A DNA stretch of 64,000 nucleotides from Epiperipatus broadwayi. Its lineage: Eukaryota; Onychophora; Udeonychophora; Euonychophora; Peripatidae. The position numbers and the translations under genes were made by a program. Positions 36,104 to 46,319 of the stretch are shown here, piece after piece. The notes under the pieces were generated by a model. It was not told the origin of the DNA, did no database searches, and was given only the letters and a program-made list of their open reading frames with translations. How positions within the stretch are numbered: the stretch's first letter is position 1; every line of letters starts with the position of its first letter. The DNA is taken from positions 10,105,845 to 10,169,844 of the forward strand of contig JAQFVV010000027.1 in the NCBI GenBank assembly GCA_028023455.1, given 5' to 3'.

Positions 36104-36504
36104 GATGTGAATGAAAAATTATAAGTATCTTTAAGATATTACACATAGAAAAAAGATAAATGTGACTATGTTTAATTAATAATAGATATATTAATCTTTA
36201 ATTAAAATTTAAAAGATATATCTGACTTGTAAATGAAATGATAATATCCAGCTTAATAAATCATTAGAAATACACTTTAGGTTAAACTGTAATAATAATT
36301 TATATTTTTAACTGCTAAAACAAACTTGCAAGATAAATAAAGACTATTTTCACTCATTTTTTGACTTTTAACAATGCTTTGTTCCATAACCAGTTGAAAA
36401 AACTAAATGTATCTGTGTACATCTCGAAACAATTACAAAACATTATCATTTTTCCCAATCAACATTAATAATGAGTCAAAAATATGCTACATTTGTACAT
36501 CTAT
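36104..36504. other. AT-rich spacer
   Basis: No supported feature. Confidence 0.4.
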
Positions 36505-36520
36505 TTTTTATATGTATGTT

Positions 36521-37028
36521 TTAAGCCAATAAACATCACATGATCACCATTTCTTATGCTTGTTTACAACTGTTATTAAAACAGGAAAAACTCACTATAT
36601 GTGCCAGAAGGCTTGTGCATAAAATCCTCATCCAGTGCCTACTCATCCAATATCCTTAGACTGGTTTCTGGCTTGTGGCCTTCGTCAGTGAGAAGCCTTG
36701 GATCTCAGAGCACTGCATCTAGATCTTAGGATATAAGATGATGAGCTTGGATCCAAAAACTATTAAGGTGTTTTCCATTTTAAGATTCATAATTTTGTAA
36801 GTAAGTAGAGATAAAAGGTGGCTTCTGGAGAGTTGCATTAGATACAAAGATCTAGGTGCAGGGCTCTCAGATCCAAGGCTCCTCATTGATGAAGGCCACA
36901 AGCCAGAAACTAGTCTGGGGATATTGGATGAGTAGGCACTGGATGGAGATTTTATGCACAAACCTTCTGGCATCCATTGATTACTCTAGCTTGCAGTGTA
37001 TGGCAATATGTATAGTGAGTTTTGCCTG
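36521..37028 (+). mobile_element. Family A foldback element, long copy with 16-bp duplication
   Basis: A 508-bp copy with near-matching 16-bp flanks (36505-36520 and 37029-37044, 15 of 16 identical, tttttatatrtatgtt). Left arm words (gtgcctactcatccaatat, tggtttctggcttgtggcct tcgtcagtgag, gagcactgcatctagatctt) are inverted in the right arm (aagatctaggtgcagggct, aaggccacaagccagaaact agtctgggg, ggatgagtaggcac). The loop is at 36735-36800. Confidence 0.8.
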
Positions 37029-37044
37029 TTTTTATATATATGTT

Positions 37045-37386
37045 GTTTGTTATCTAATTGAATTTCACTTGTTATTAGCTGAAATCATGGTGGTCAAGAA
37101 TTTTAGTAAAATTGTGTTTTTGGCTAGTATTTTAATGTTACATAATTTTCTATTTTATATATATAATCTTCATTCCAAAACCCAGAAATTCATCTCCTGA
37201 GCTAAATATTTTGAAGATTGCCTCTTTTCATAACTGTATATCATTTACCTTGTGGATAGATTTATATTTTTGAGAAAACATGTTTTTTTTTAATTTTAAT
37301 CATTTAATTTTAAAATATTTTTTTAAAAATTACAAGAATATTAAGTTATTTGAATATTTTGCTCTAATATTGATGTGATTATATAT
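37045..37386. other. AT-rich spacer
   Basis: No supported feature. Confidence 0.4.
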
Positions 37387-37928
37387 ATATTGTAATTATA
37401 ATTGAAATAATATTTTTAACGGTTTATAAACAATTACAAACAATCTTAAAATCCGCAGAAGTACTTTCGGCTACTTTCTAACCTGCCTCAACTGCCATTA
37501 AATTCAAAAACCAAAAGCGGAAGCAAACGTCATCAATTCAAATTCCACGAATCTCGTATTTTAATATTAGAAGCTTATCGATTTATTAAATGCGTTTTAT
37601 TCCTGTTTATAAAAATTGCCTCTTTAATTTTTCTTTTACTATGGTTTCTCTCTTCATGAAGAATTTTCACATTTTCAAAATTAAATTTAAATTTATATTT
37701 ACATGTTTTTTCGTGATCAAAGAAAACTGAAGAAGATATTAAATCACCATTATTTTTATTTTTTACACGCTTATATAATAATTCATGTTCCTTCAATCTT
37801 TTCTCAATACTGCACCTAGATTCACCTATATATGGTAGCATACAATCACAAAAAATTTGATATATGACATTACTTTTTTGCTTGACAGGTATGACATCCT
37901 TCGAATTATTGACTAATTTATTAATATT
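37387..37928 (-). pseudogene. Penelope-like element end with GIY-YIG domain, left arm of palindrome
   Basis: Minus-strand copy of the same sequence as 37947-38488. It encodes, from the centre outward, LVNNSKD, IPVKQKSNVIYQIFCDC, then the endonuclease LPYIGESRCSIEKRLKEHEL and further to RKIKEAIFINRNKTHLINR. A CAA-to-TAA change ends it six codons earlier than its partner. Only the C-terminal part of a Penelope protein is present; the reverse transcriptase is absent. The extra 3' region (to 37387) is non-coding. Confidence 0.8.
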
Positions 37929-37946
37929 GTTTGGAACGTAGAATGA

Positions 37947-38488
37947 AATATTAATAAATTAGTCAATAATTCGAAGGATGTCATACCTGTCAAGCAAAAA
38001 AGTAATGTCATATATCAAATTTTTTGTGATTGTATGCTATCATATATAGGTGAATCTAGGTGCAGTATTGAGAAAAGATTGAAGGAACATGAATTATTAT
38101 ATAAGCGTGTAAAAAATAAAAATAATGGTGATTTAATATCTTCTTCAGTTTTCTTTGATCACAAAAAAACATGTAAATATAAATTTAAATTTAATTTTGA
38201 AAATGTGAAAATTCTTCATGAAGAGAGAAACCATAGTAAAAGAAAAATTAAAGAGGCAATTTTTATAAACAGGAATAAAACACATTTAATAAATCGACAA
38301 GCTTCTAATATTAAAATATGAGATTCGTGGAATTTGAATTGATGACGTTTGCTTCCGCTTTTGGTTTTTGAATTTAATGGCAGTTGAGGCAGGTTAGAAA
38401 GTAACCGAAAGTACTTCTGCGGATTTTAAGATTGTTTGTAATTGTTTATAAACCTTTAAAAATATTATTTCAATTATAATTACAATAT
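37947..38488 (+). pseudogene. Penelope-like element end with GIY-YIG domain, right arm of palindrome
   Basis: Plus-strand partner. It has SNVIYQIFCDCMLSYIGESR, a GIY-YIG core with the conserved Y, YIG, Arg and EH residues in order. KRLKEHELLYKRVKNKNNGD follows, then SSVFFDHKKTCKYKFKFNF, and it closes at a stop at 38319-38321. The frame is intact from the truncation point to the stop. Without the reverse transcriptase it cannot act on its own. I count about seven mismatches and no gaps against the left arm over 542 bp. Confidence 0.8.
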
Positions 38489-38550
38489 TGTTTTTTTTTT
38501 AATTAATGGATATTTTATTTATTATATATATATATTACTATGACTATAAC

Positions 38551-39002
38551 TTTATAGAGCTTCAGGAAATGTTGCAGGAATTATCAGATAAAAGTAAGAA
38601 AGTAGGACTAAAGGTAAATGTTAAAAAGACTAAAGTAATGTTCAAAGAATTTTCTCAAAAGATGAAAATAAAAATTGATTATGATGAGTTAGAAGAGGTT
38701 AACAACTACAAATACCTTGGTCAGATTATTACTGCAGATGGAAACATAATGGATGAAATGAATCATAGAATTAATCTTGGTTTGAGTGCTTTTGGTAGAA
38801 ATAACTTAATACTAAAAAAAAATACCTATGTGTTTGAAAAGGAAGGTTATTAATAAATATGTTTTTCCAGTTCTTGCTTATGGATCTAAAACTTGGACAT
38901 TTAGTAGAAAAGCAATGCAGATATTTCAGACCACTCAAAGAAATATGGAGAGATGTATGGTAAGAGTAACAAGAAAAGATTGAAAACGCAATATATGGGT
39001 AA
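38551..39002 (+). pseudogene. RTE-type LINE fragment, part 1 (interrupted)
   Basis: LQEMLQELSDKSKKVGLKVN, then KKTKVMFKEFSQK, NNYKYLGQIITADGNIMDEM, NHRINL, and after a frameshift FPVLAYGSKTWTFSRKAM, then QTTQRNMERCM. It is cut at the ATATATGGGTAA site by a 231-bp insertion and resumes at 39234. Confidence 0.75.
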
Positions 39003-39233
39003 TTATAAATTTATTTAAATGCACATTGATTATGTAAGTAATATTCATTAAGGCTGTAGCTTCAAGCATATGCATATAAAAATGCGATAGCAGGGACCTC
39101 TATAGGTCTAAACCATAAGCTTACTCTTTGGAAGAAAAGAGGGGAACCCTTCCTTACTTCAACCTACTTTCTATTTAAATAGGTGAAGCTGAAGCGGTTC
39201 GATCTGAGAGTGTGAAGCTATTCAATACTTCAC
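39003..39233 (-). mobile_element. 231-bp retroposon-like insertion in the RTE relic
   Basis: Flanked by the 9-bp direct repeat tatgggtaa (38994-39002 and 39234-39242), which is single-copy in other RTE copies. It lacks terminal inverted repeats. On the minus strand it starts gtgaagtattgaatagcttc and ends in an AT-rich tail (aaataaatttataa), so a SINE-like origin is likely. An internal word related to gcttcacactctcag/cttcagcttcacc is partly repeated. No other copy is seen in this window. Confidence 0.65.
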
Positions 39234-39510
39234 TATGGGTAAGAAAATAAACAGGTATTACTGACATCATTGAAAGAATTAAAAGACTGAAGTGGAGTTT
39301 GGCTGGCATATTGCTAGAAGAAATGATAATAAATGGACAACTGAAATCTTAAACTGGATTCCAAGAGATTGTAAAAGACCCAGAAAGAGACCACATGTGA
39401 GATGAGTGGATGAAATAAGAAAGTGTGCAGGGGTGATGTGGAAAAGAGAGGCTAGAGATTGGAGAAAAAGAATTGAATTTGGAGAAACCTTCATCCTGCT
39501 GATAATGCCT
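39234..39510 (+). pseudogene. RTE-type LINE fragment, part 2
   Basis: Continues the split copy: VRK.TGITDIIERIKRLKWS, a frame slip, then ISRRNDNKWTTEILNWIP, RDCKRPRKRPHVR and a TGG-to-TGA change before DEIRKCAGVMWKREARDW. The 3' tail is lost at about 39500. Confidence 0.75.
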
Positions 39511-39514
39511 ACGT

Positions 39515-40465
39515 TGTGCAGCTATATATAACTTACATGCATGCTTATATATGTGAGTATGTGTAAATATTGTTTTGCAAAAGGACAAAATGCAATAGAA
39601 TACTTATGTATGTATATTAATATCAACTAGAAGATTTAAACTGACTGAGATTTCAACTCGTAATTTTGATTACTGCCATATAAAATGCGCCTCATATTTT
39701 AGGTATTTTGAGGGGGAAAAGTGCACCCTATACACTGGGAAATATGATATGGTTAGTTAATACATGGCAATGATACTGTCTCTTTACCTATAATTAATCA
39801 ATAAAGGCAATTAATAGATTCTGAATGGCCAGCTTCTGGTAAATTATTTAGTTATATAATTTTCAATATCCAGTACACGATTATTGTAATTTGAAGAAGT
39901 CATGTGTTGTTATATTTGTGGCTTAAAAGCAGGTTACATAGTAAGACTTTAAGGGATTATTTCCAAGATAGTATTGGTTCATCATTGATTATAATTTGTT
40001 CTTATTCATTACCCCTTTTTGACATCTTTTTTAAGAGCTATATTGTAAACTCGAATAGGCTCTGTTATTTATTATAAGTACAAAATGGCAATTCATTGCT
40101 GATTTCCAATCACACTGTTAAAAGAACCCATAGATTCTTTGTTCAAAGACATGGTTGAATGACTAAACAAGATAATTATGACTGGGGAAAATGCCTGGTC
40201 TTTATATCAGGGTCATCATCCTCAAAAAGAAATTTATTTAAAGCAACCAATTAAAAAAAAAAATTACGACCTTTAAAAGACCAGGTACATCTGGTTTATC
40301 ATATATTCAGTTATTCATTCAAATGATGAACAGATTTTTACTATATTTAGCTTAAAATTAATCTTGAAACTTAACATGATCCAAAAAAATTATCGCCCAG
40401 TATTATCTATAAAAAATATTCTTAAGTATTATGCCAACAGTTGAAAACCATCTATGATAATCAAG
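39515..40465. other. AT-rich spacer
   Basis: No supported feature. Confidence 0.4.
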
Positions 40466-40468
40466 TGA

Positions 40469-40590
40469 CTGGTGTCTGAGAGATGAGATATTCAAGTACC
40501 AGAAACAACAGAGTTGAGTTTCAAGGCAGCGAACTTTAGATTTTGAATCCAAAACTCTATCACTGCACCAAACTGCACAGAGCTAAAAAT
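40469..40590 (-). repeat. tRNA-derived SINE (family T)
   Basis: Tail gtgtctgagagatgagatat tcaagtacc, body acaacagagttgagtttcaa, head actctatcactgcaccaaac. Confidence 0.6.
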
Positions 40591-40843
40591 ATATACTTTT
40601 ACAACAGATTATACTTGGATCAAGAAATACTGCTGCAAGTAAGCCCTATCATGACCTAGATTAAAGTAAGCTTCCAAACTCAGTTAAAGACTAGTGATGT
40701 CTTTAATGATCTAATTTTAGTTTAACTAAAAACTAGTGATGTTTTTAAATGATCTAATTTTAGCTTAAAACAATCTTAAAAATAAAATTTTGCAATATAT
40801 GAAAATGATAAAATTTACTTAGCAAAAATAATCATGTAACTTT

Positions 40844-40949
40844 TTTTTTTAAGTGTCATAGCATCGGCCAGGACGCGAACCTGCAACCCGGGCAACTGCC
40901 TGCAAGTGCAAGGCAGTTGCGCTGACTTCTCAACCACCAATGCAAGACT
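40844..40949 (-). mobile_element. Retroposed tRNA-like sequence with 13-bp target-site duplication
   Basis: A poly-A (poly-T on the plus strand) tailed insert of about 106 bp lies between perfect 13-bp repeats atcatgtaacttt (40831-40843 and 40950-40962). On the minus strand its core (40943 to 40861, 83 nt) opens with gcattgg and closes with ccgatgc, a 7-bp acceptor-like stem with one G-T pair. It contains tggttgagaagtcag as D-arm/A-box and gcaggttcgcgtcctg as T-arm/B-box. The middle forms a long stem (aactgcc/ggcagtt) instead of a normal anticodon arm. So it is a tRNA-derived retroposon or tRNA pseudogene, not a working tRNA gene. Confidence 0.8.
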
Positions 40950-40962
40950 ATCATGTAACTTT

Positions 40963-41384
40963 CAAGCAACAAAATGATAAAATGAACAAAATACAGAAGC
41001 ATTTGATTAACTGGGGGGGGGGGGTAATTTCCTCAACTGAAATCAATCCAAGAATTTCCAGTTCAAATTATTGATTACATAGCTGCTCTAAACTGATGTC
41101 CAATGGAAAAAATTGTCTAACTAGTACTTATAGCTAATACAGAATTTTACAGAGTAGCCTCCCAGTGACTTCAATACTCTCATTTTACTTTATTTAATAT
41201 ATTCATTAATGATCTTTCAGAAAGACATTTGTCCAATGACACTTCTTTCACTTCACAGATAAATCCCTGAAAGCCTTGTTATGGATATGAAATTTGGAAA
41301 TGGCTTTCAAAAACGCAGATTTCATCATAGACCTCGGGAAAAGACATTACATTCAATGCTCTGTTAAATACATTAAAAATACTT
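40963..41384. other. Unassigned spacer
   Basis: Contains a run of about ten G at 41014. No supported gene. Confidence 0.4.
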
Positions 41385-41512
41385 GAATGGCTTTATTGCT
41401 CAAGAATTCGTAAGTAGTTCAAGCACTGGAAATTTCAGCGATGGAATCAATCCTAAAACCCAACATTCTAGAATCTAACAGTCTATCCCTATGCTAAACC
41501 ACACAGGGCAAC
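41385..41512 (-). repeat. tRNA-derived SINE (family T)
   Basis: ggctttattgctcaagaatt cgtaagtagttcaagcactgg; head tccctatgctaaaccacaca. Confidence 0.6.
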
Positions 41513-41689
41513 ATTTCAGTAAACAACATTGGTGTAATCTAATCATCTGCAACAATAGTCTGAAACATGATTCTGCTTATAAATGGCATTGGATCATAGC
41601 TTCAATATTTTATTTGTAACATTCTTCTTGGATATCGATTAACACTGCTGGAGAGAGGGGAGCATTTTCAGATTCTGTTGCCAAATATT

Positions 41690-41825
41690 AGGTTCCTTTT
41701 ACCCTGCATAGTTTGATGTGGTATAAAACTCTAGAATGTAAGAACCTCAGATTGGTACCAATTCTGGTAATTCCGGTGCTCAAACTTCTTATGCGCTCCT
41801 GAGCAATAAAAGTATTCAATTATCT
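41690..41825 (+). repeat. tRNA-derived SINE (family T)
   Basis: Forward copy: catagtttgatgtggtataa head, ttccggtgctcaaacttctt body, cctgagcaataaaagtattc tail. Confidence 0.6.
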
Positions 41826-41948
41826 CTGTCTTGGGGGAAAAATGCTCACCCAAATATTTTACGAAACATTATTCAAATTCATTCTCTTGCGATGGATGGC
41901 TTATCATCATTCGAATGTATTCTTCCATTACTATCTAATATACATTAC

Positions 41949-42026
41949 CTGTCAGGAACTTTCTGGACCTCTCCAAATTATGACAGGAGAAACTAGCTTC
42001 ACGCATTGTCCTGCTTAACTTTTTTC
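41949..42026 (-). CDS. Putative exon 2 of an unidentified host gene
   Basis: A 78-nt minus-strand segment between an acceptor (aaatttattttgggtcag) and a donor (ctgacag|gtaatg). Joined to the exon at 43465-43567, the split codon becomes GGA (Gly) and the frame stays open for the whole exon: KKLSRTMREASFSCHNLERS, then RKFLTG. The product is basic with no recognised domain. Phase agreement with exon 1 has about a one-in-three chance of arising by accident, so this is suggestive only. Later exons were not found. Confidence 0.35.
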
Positions 42027-42329
42027 CTGACCCAAAATAAATTTAACCTTCTTTACGCTCCAGTTTCAGTAATTATCTACTTTATTAATAAAATATAACC
42101 TGTTTATAACTTAGCTTAGCAATACTCGAACACAAACAAAATTCAAATTAATAATTATCCACGTTATACATATAATGACAGGATTTGGAAGAATTTAAGC
42201 CCAGAGTAAATGATTGTGAAATACTATTTCACGGAAAAAAAGCTAAAATAAAAAATATCTAAACAGTATTTTATCCTTACACATGAATTATATATATATA
42301 ATCATAAATTGCAGCAGCAAGTGCAACTT

Positions 42330-42450
42330 CAGTATGATGGATAAAGCACCTAACTGAGGAAGCCAGTAGCAGAAACCGGTCTGGGGTTGGGGATATTCTG
42401 CAAACCTTGTTAAGAGCTTATTTGTGAGCTCTATATATAAAATTATATTA
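42330..42450 (+). repeat. Repeat family K, single arm
   Basis: ccagtagcagaaaccggtct ggggttggggatattctgca, then ttgttaagagcttatttgtg agctctatatata; shares this with the foldback at 27.7-27.9 kb. Confidence 0.6.
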
Positions 42451-43464
42451 AGTACAATATAATGTAAATTAAATGTATTTGCTAGGAAGGGTAGAAAGAT
42501 AACTATTAAGATATAACCTTACTTTATTAATGAAACCCTAATGTATTAATCAAATATTTCTTTAAAAAGATTAAATACAGTAACAATATGCACTAAATTA
42601 ATTAATTTACAAAAAAAAAAAAAAAATTAACAATTCTCTTTTTACATATTTTAATTCCTTTATCATTAAACCAATGCTCTCATACAATCATTTCTTGACA
42701 GTTAGTAGTTTTGATTGTTTCTGCAATCTTCCTCAGAACTACAAAATATATACATACAACCCATATATATATACACAAAAATATATATCGCATACATATA
42801 TACACAAATTATACATATATATATATTCACAAAAAATACAAACATATACCTACATATTTCCAAATAAATTAATAATTGGGAAATTAAATTCGTAATTTCA
42901 TTTAAACCTAATAAAAAATTGTTTTATTACTTTAAGAGAAATCATCTTTATTTACTTATAGAATATTTATTATTTGAAATAAATATACAATTAAAATGCT
43001 GAAAAAGTTTCAAAAAAAATAAAATAAAAATTTGATAAGATAAATGTCTGAAAAAATTCTATCCTAGAGCTTTATTACATCCGCCTTCTGGGTACAAAAA
43101 CAGGGATGAAATAAGATGAATCAGATTCACTATGAAATATTATAACCACAAAAAAAAAAATTACATACGACATACTCCTTGATCTTCAAAGAACCTACGT
43201 TTCTCACAGAGTTTCGTAACAAATAAAATGTTATAATACAAGTTAGATTAAGAATGAATTCTAAGGATTTGAATTAATTTGAAATCATGAATAAACTCAG
43301 TTATTATTTATTTATGACAGAAATATAAGTCTTATTTTTCAGAAAACGCACGCAATCACAACCAAAACATGTGCGATATTTACACTTAGAAAAATTAGCA
43401 AACAATTTTCACAACTATAAAGATACGTTGATTTTTAAATAAATAAATAAAAAATAGCACATAC
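42451..43464 (-). other. Possible intron, otherwise unassigned AT-rich stretch
   Basis: If the two-exon model is right, 42027-43464 is a 1.44-kb intron, bounded by GTATGT and TCAG on the minus strand. It contains poly-A, TA-rich microsatellite-like sequence (42770-42840) and the family K arm. Confidence 0.3.
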
Positions 43465-43567
43465 CCCAATCATTTTTAACAGCATTTCCATTTGTTAAAG
43501 TACGTCGACGACGAGTAGAGCTTTCTACTTCAGTCGCTAACTCAGAAATACCTGTCGTATTAGCCAT
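43465..43567 (-). CDS. Putative first coding exon of an unidentified host gene
   Basis: The minus-strand ATG at 43567 sits in a good context (taaagATGG, A at -3, G at +4). The exon encodes 34 residues, MANTTGISELATEVESS, TRRRRT, then LTNGNAVKNDW, plus one base of a Gly codon, and ends at a good donor (tgggg|tatgtg reads G|GTATGT). The codons use CGN Arg and CpG far more than the surroundings, as host exons do here. There is no signal peptide. The N-terminus is Ser/Thr-rich with a four-Arg cluster that could be a basic patch or ER-retention-like signal. I do not recognise the protein. Confidence 0.5.
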
Positions 43568-43650
43568 CTTTACGATGGCACACTACCAACACGTTTTCTT
43601 GGCCGCTAGAGGCCGCTTTATTTAAAAGAAGCAACTATAAACAAATTTGC
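43568..43650 (-). promoter_or_regulatory. CpG-containing 5' flank of the putative gene, CTCF-like motif
   Basis: Just upstream of the ATG on the minus strand lie aacacgttttc and ggccgctagaggccgc. The latter agrees with 12 of 14 positions of the usual CTCF core and is palindromic in part. The start codon itself lies in an AAGATGGC word, as in YY1-type promoters. Both are motif matches only. Confidence 0.3.
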
Positions 43651-44275
43651 TCATTCCTTGGAATACAATTGTTATCAGAATAAATACAATCTGATTATTT
43701 TTTTATCTCTGTATCTACAAATATGTATCAAATAAATTATATATTAAATAAAATAGAAACGAATGCTATATTGTATATTTAATAGTTTTTTTAAAAATTA
43801 CTTGGAATAAAAAGACATTGATTTATTCCGCTTTATTAAACAAATCGTATAGGTATAGGATGTTCCTTGTTTTAAGTTTCATATATAAAAAAGGCATATG
43901 CTGTCATCAATGCCAAATCGGAAGTTACTATAGTTACTAAAGACACTTTTTACTTTTGAGTCAACTTCATGTGACTTTTTTTTTTTTCGTTTTTTCAATC
44001 TATCACTATTTCATCGAAATAAAAAATGACCTAACTTCCTCTCCCCTCGCTTTTGTTTATATTTTGAATGGAAATCTTTTAGACATACTTTAAACGACAT
44101 ACACACTTCAAAACATAAGAATAAAAAAAGGTAAATTGTTGTGTTTTTTCTGGATTGCAGTCTCCAATCAACAGTAATAAAAAATACGAATACTTGAAGT
44201 TGACTTAATCTGATTTATTAGTATTAAATATATTTACGTAATATACAATCCATAAATATATTTCCACGTATCTGA
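43651..44275. other. AT-rich spacer
   Basis: No supported feature. Confidence 0.4.
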
Positions 44276-44509
44276 ACTTCATTAATGTCAGGTAGACCAA
44301 TGACTCTTCCGGTTGTATTAGACAGCTTGCCTCGAGTCGGCTCTAGTCCTTGCAGTTTCCAGTCCTATCGTGGACTTGCATCAATGCATAAACATATAGC
44401 ATAATGACTGTAATAGAAACATTCACTGTTAGTAGTAGTTTCAGTTGGGAGCACGTTCTGTCGTTTAGGTTAAACAGATGTTCTCTCCCTTGCCTCCAAA
44501 AAAAGCTGA

Positions 44510-44725
44510 CTATTTATTGTCAGATCCTCAACCTTACTAGCAGCAATCGGATTCAGAGAGCATCATTGCCTATTGGCCCCCATACTAACCAATGTTTGAT
44601 ATTGTCCACATGTTTACACATTGACCATCCATATGTTTACATAATGGTTAGCGCAATGAGTACTTAACCCGATCAGATAAGGAAGGGACCTGGACTAGTC
44701 CACTTCTAAGGGCAAGGTGAAATAT
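44510..44725 (+). repeat. Interspersed repeat family L
   Basis: cagatcctcaaccttactag, cggattcagagagcatcatt gcctattggcc and gcgcaatgagtacttaaccc gatcagataaggaagggacc tggactagtcc occur inverted at 59740-59935. The word ggttagcgcaatgagt resembles a tRNA A-box, so a SINE origin is possible. The flanking CpG-rich 44275-44509 may belong to it too. Confidence 0.6.
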
Positions 44726-44924
44726 GACAAAATGATCCCCAAAATACATTCCTCTAGCCAAATAAACGATTAGTAGTAATCATTCATATATTTATTCAAT
44801 GAGGAGATTGTGAATGCAAGAATTTTGGTAGTTATAAATTAAATCGTAGAATTCTTCTTGTTCTTTTATTTTTTCTTTAAACACGACTTTGCCACCTACT
44901 GTTAGCTTTAATAACTAATAAATG

Positions 44925-45290
44925 TCAGATGATAGTGCTTAATAAATCCCTATCTTGTGCTATCCTATGCAGTATTCCTAGACTAATTTCAAGCTTATGG
45001 CTTTCATCAATGATGAGCTTTTGATCATGGAATAGTGCATTTGTACTTTTGGGATTTAATGCATTTTCTTTCTAGTAGCCATCATTTAACTCTCTTTTTA
45101 ATTATTAAAATATTAGTACAAACTGAAAAACATATAAATGTTTTCAATCCTAACCAGTTCTGAAACTGGTTCAATATTTATATATTATGATATCCCTAAC
45201 TATGATGAATAAAAAAAATTATGCTGCTAAAACAACGGTGTGAGTTGTGGTCATGTGATAGTGATGTGGTATTTTATTGATTTCTTCTTT
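44925..45290 (+). repeat. Family B repeat, long copy
   Basis: tagtgcttaataaatcccta, tcctagactaatttcaagct tatggctttcatcaatgatg, tttaatgcattttctttcta gtagccatc, tcctaaccagttctgaaact gg; ends with gtgtgagttgtggtcatgtg. Confidence 0.6.
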
Positions 45291-45469
45291 CATTTCTCTA
45301 ATTTCTCATTTTTTTCCAAACCATTCATTTCATTTGTGTTTTAACTTCCACATTTAAAAAACTTTCAGTCACAATAATGTTTCTGTTTGGCTACTTTTAT
45401 GTTACCTGTACTTTAATCCAGTTCTAAACTATTTGCTTACTTTTCATAAAATGACTTTCTTAGTTATTT

Positions 45470-45626
45470 ATGATATTGATATAATCATTTCATCATAAAT
45501 TCCAACCACTAACAATTCACAGCTTAATGAAGATCTTTCCAGTTTCATCTAATTTCTTCAATCCATAGTTTCTTTTCCCACATCATTCCAGAAAACTTCC
45601 TTACCTCAACTATCTACTTTACATAT
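45470..45626 (-). pseudogene. RTE-type LINE relic, left half
   Basis: Minus-strand RTE tail (cttaatgaagatctttccag, cacatcattccagaaaactt). It is interrupted at catat by a solo LTR and continues at 46320. Confidence 0.65.
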
Positions 45627-46319
45627 TGTTATATCCGCAAGAATGTCTGTGCGGTCATCAAATAAATATACACAATATTTTTCTTAGTCTGAATAGCGAA
45701 TAGTTTGCAACACTCTATCTCCATAGTTCTCTGGCAATGGATGCTCTGCAACGAATGCTCTGCTCTGCAACAAATGCTCTGCCCTACAACTAATGCTCTG
45801 CTCTGCAATGCATGCTCTACTCGGCAACTAATGCTCTACTCTGCAACGAATGCTCTACTCTACAACGAATGCCCTGCTCTGCAACGAATGCTCTCAATAT
45901 CTCCACTGCAGTCTCCCCACTCTGTGGGCTCTTTCAGCTACACCTGTGGACTACATTTCCACTGGGCGCTGGTCATTAACCACTAGCACTGACCGCAAGA
46001 TATCTCTACTCAAAAACTACTAGACGTCTACTGGCGTTGTACTCAAATAACTGCCTACTCAAAAACTGCTTTTCTCTGCATAGTTGTTACACCATCTTTT
46101 ATTCCTTGCTGATAACTGTAGCAATTAATCCTTGTCCAATCAGGTAATGTCTTTTATCCAGAAATATTTGCAATCAGCAAATATCTCTTTGAATTATCGT
46201 CCGCCATTATGTTAATTAACTTCCTCCGTTATCAGCGTGCGATCTACAACAACCACTCGAACAAATTCTAGTTTTTCTGGAGTGCACAAACATGTCTGCC
46301 ATTTTTACAAAACACTACA
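45627..46319 (+). mobile_element. Solo LTR with internal minisatellite, 5-bp TSD
   Basis: A 693-bp element beginning TGTTATAT and ending CACTACA (TG...CA), flanked by catat at 45622-45626 and 46320-46324. These are the marks of LTR-retrotransposon integration with a 5-bp duplication. No internal coding region remains, so it is a solo LTR. It has a minisatellite (45720-45895) of about 20-bp units built on ctctgcaacgaatgctctgc, then a unique part (tccactgggcgctggtcatt, ggagtgcacaaacatgtctg). A related LTR is at 56211-56904. The superfamily cannot be set from an LTR alone. Confidence 0.85.

Noticed and set aside
36719-37200. Open frames over the family A repeat (for example MPEGLCIKSPSSAYSSNIPR)
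   Set aside because: The same peptide arises from every copy of the repeat (30.8, 35.9, 52.1 kb) with different ends and no codon bias. Not a gene.
40861-40943. Functional tRNA gene
   Set aside because: The anticodon arm is abnormal, and the flanking poly-A and 13-bp duplications show it is a retroposed copy.
41012-41024. G-quadruplex at the poly-G run
   Set aside because: A single G run without further G tracts cannot form an intramolecular quadruplex.
45705-45986. 93-codon frame with repeated Cys-Asn-Ala-Leu words
   Set aside because: It is a translation of the LTR minisatellite. The periodicity is DNA-level and the frame is not shared by the second LTR.
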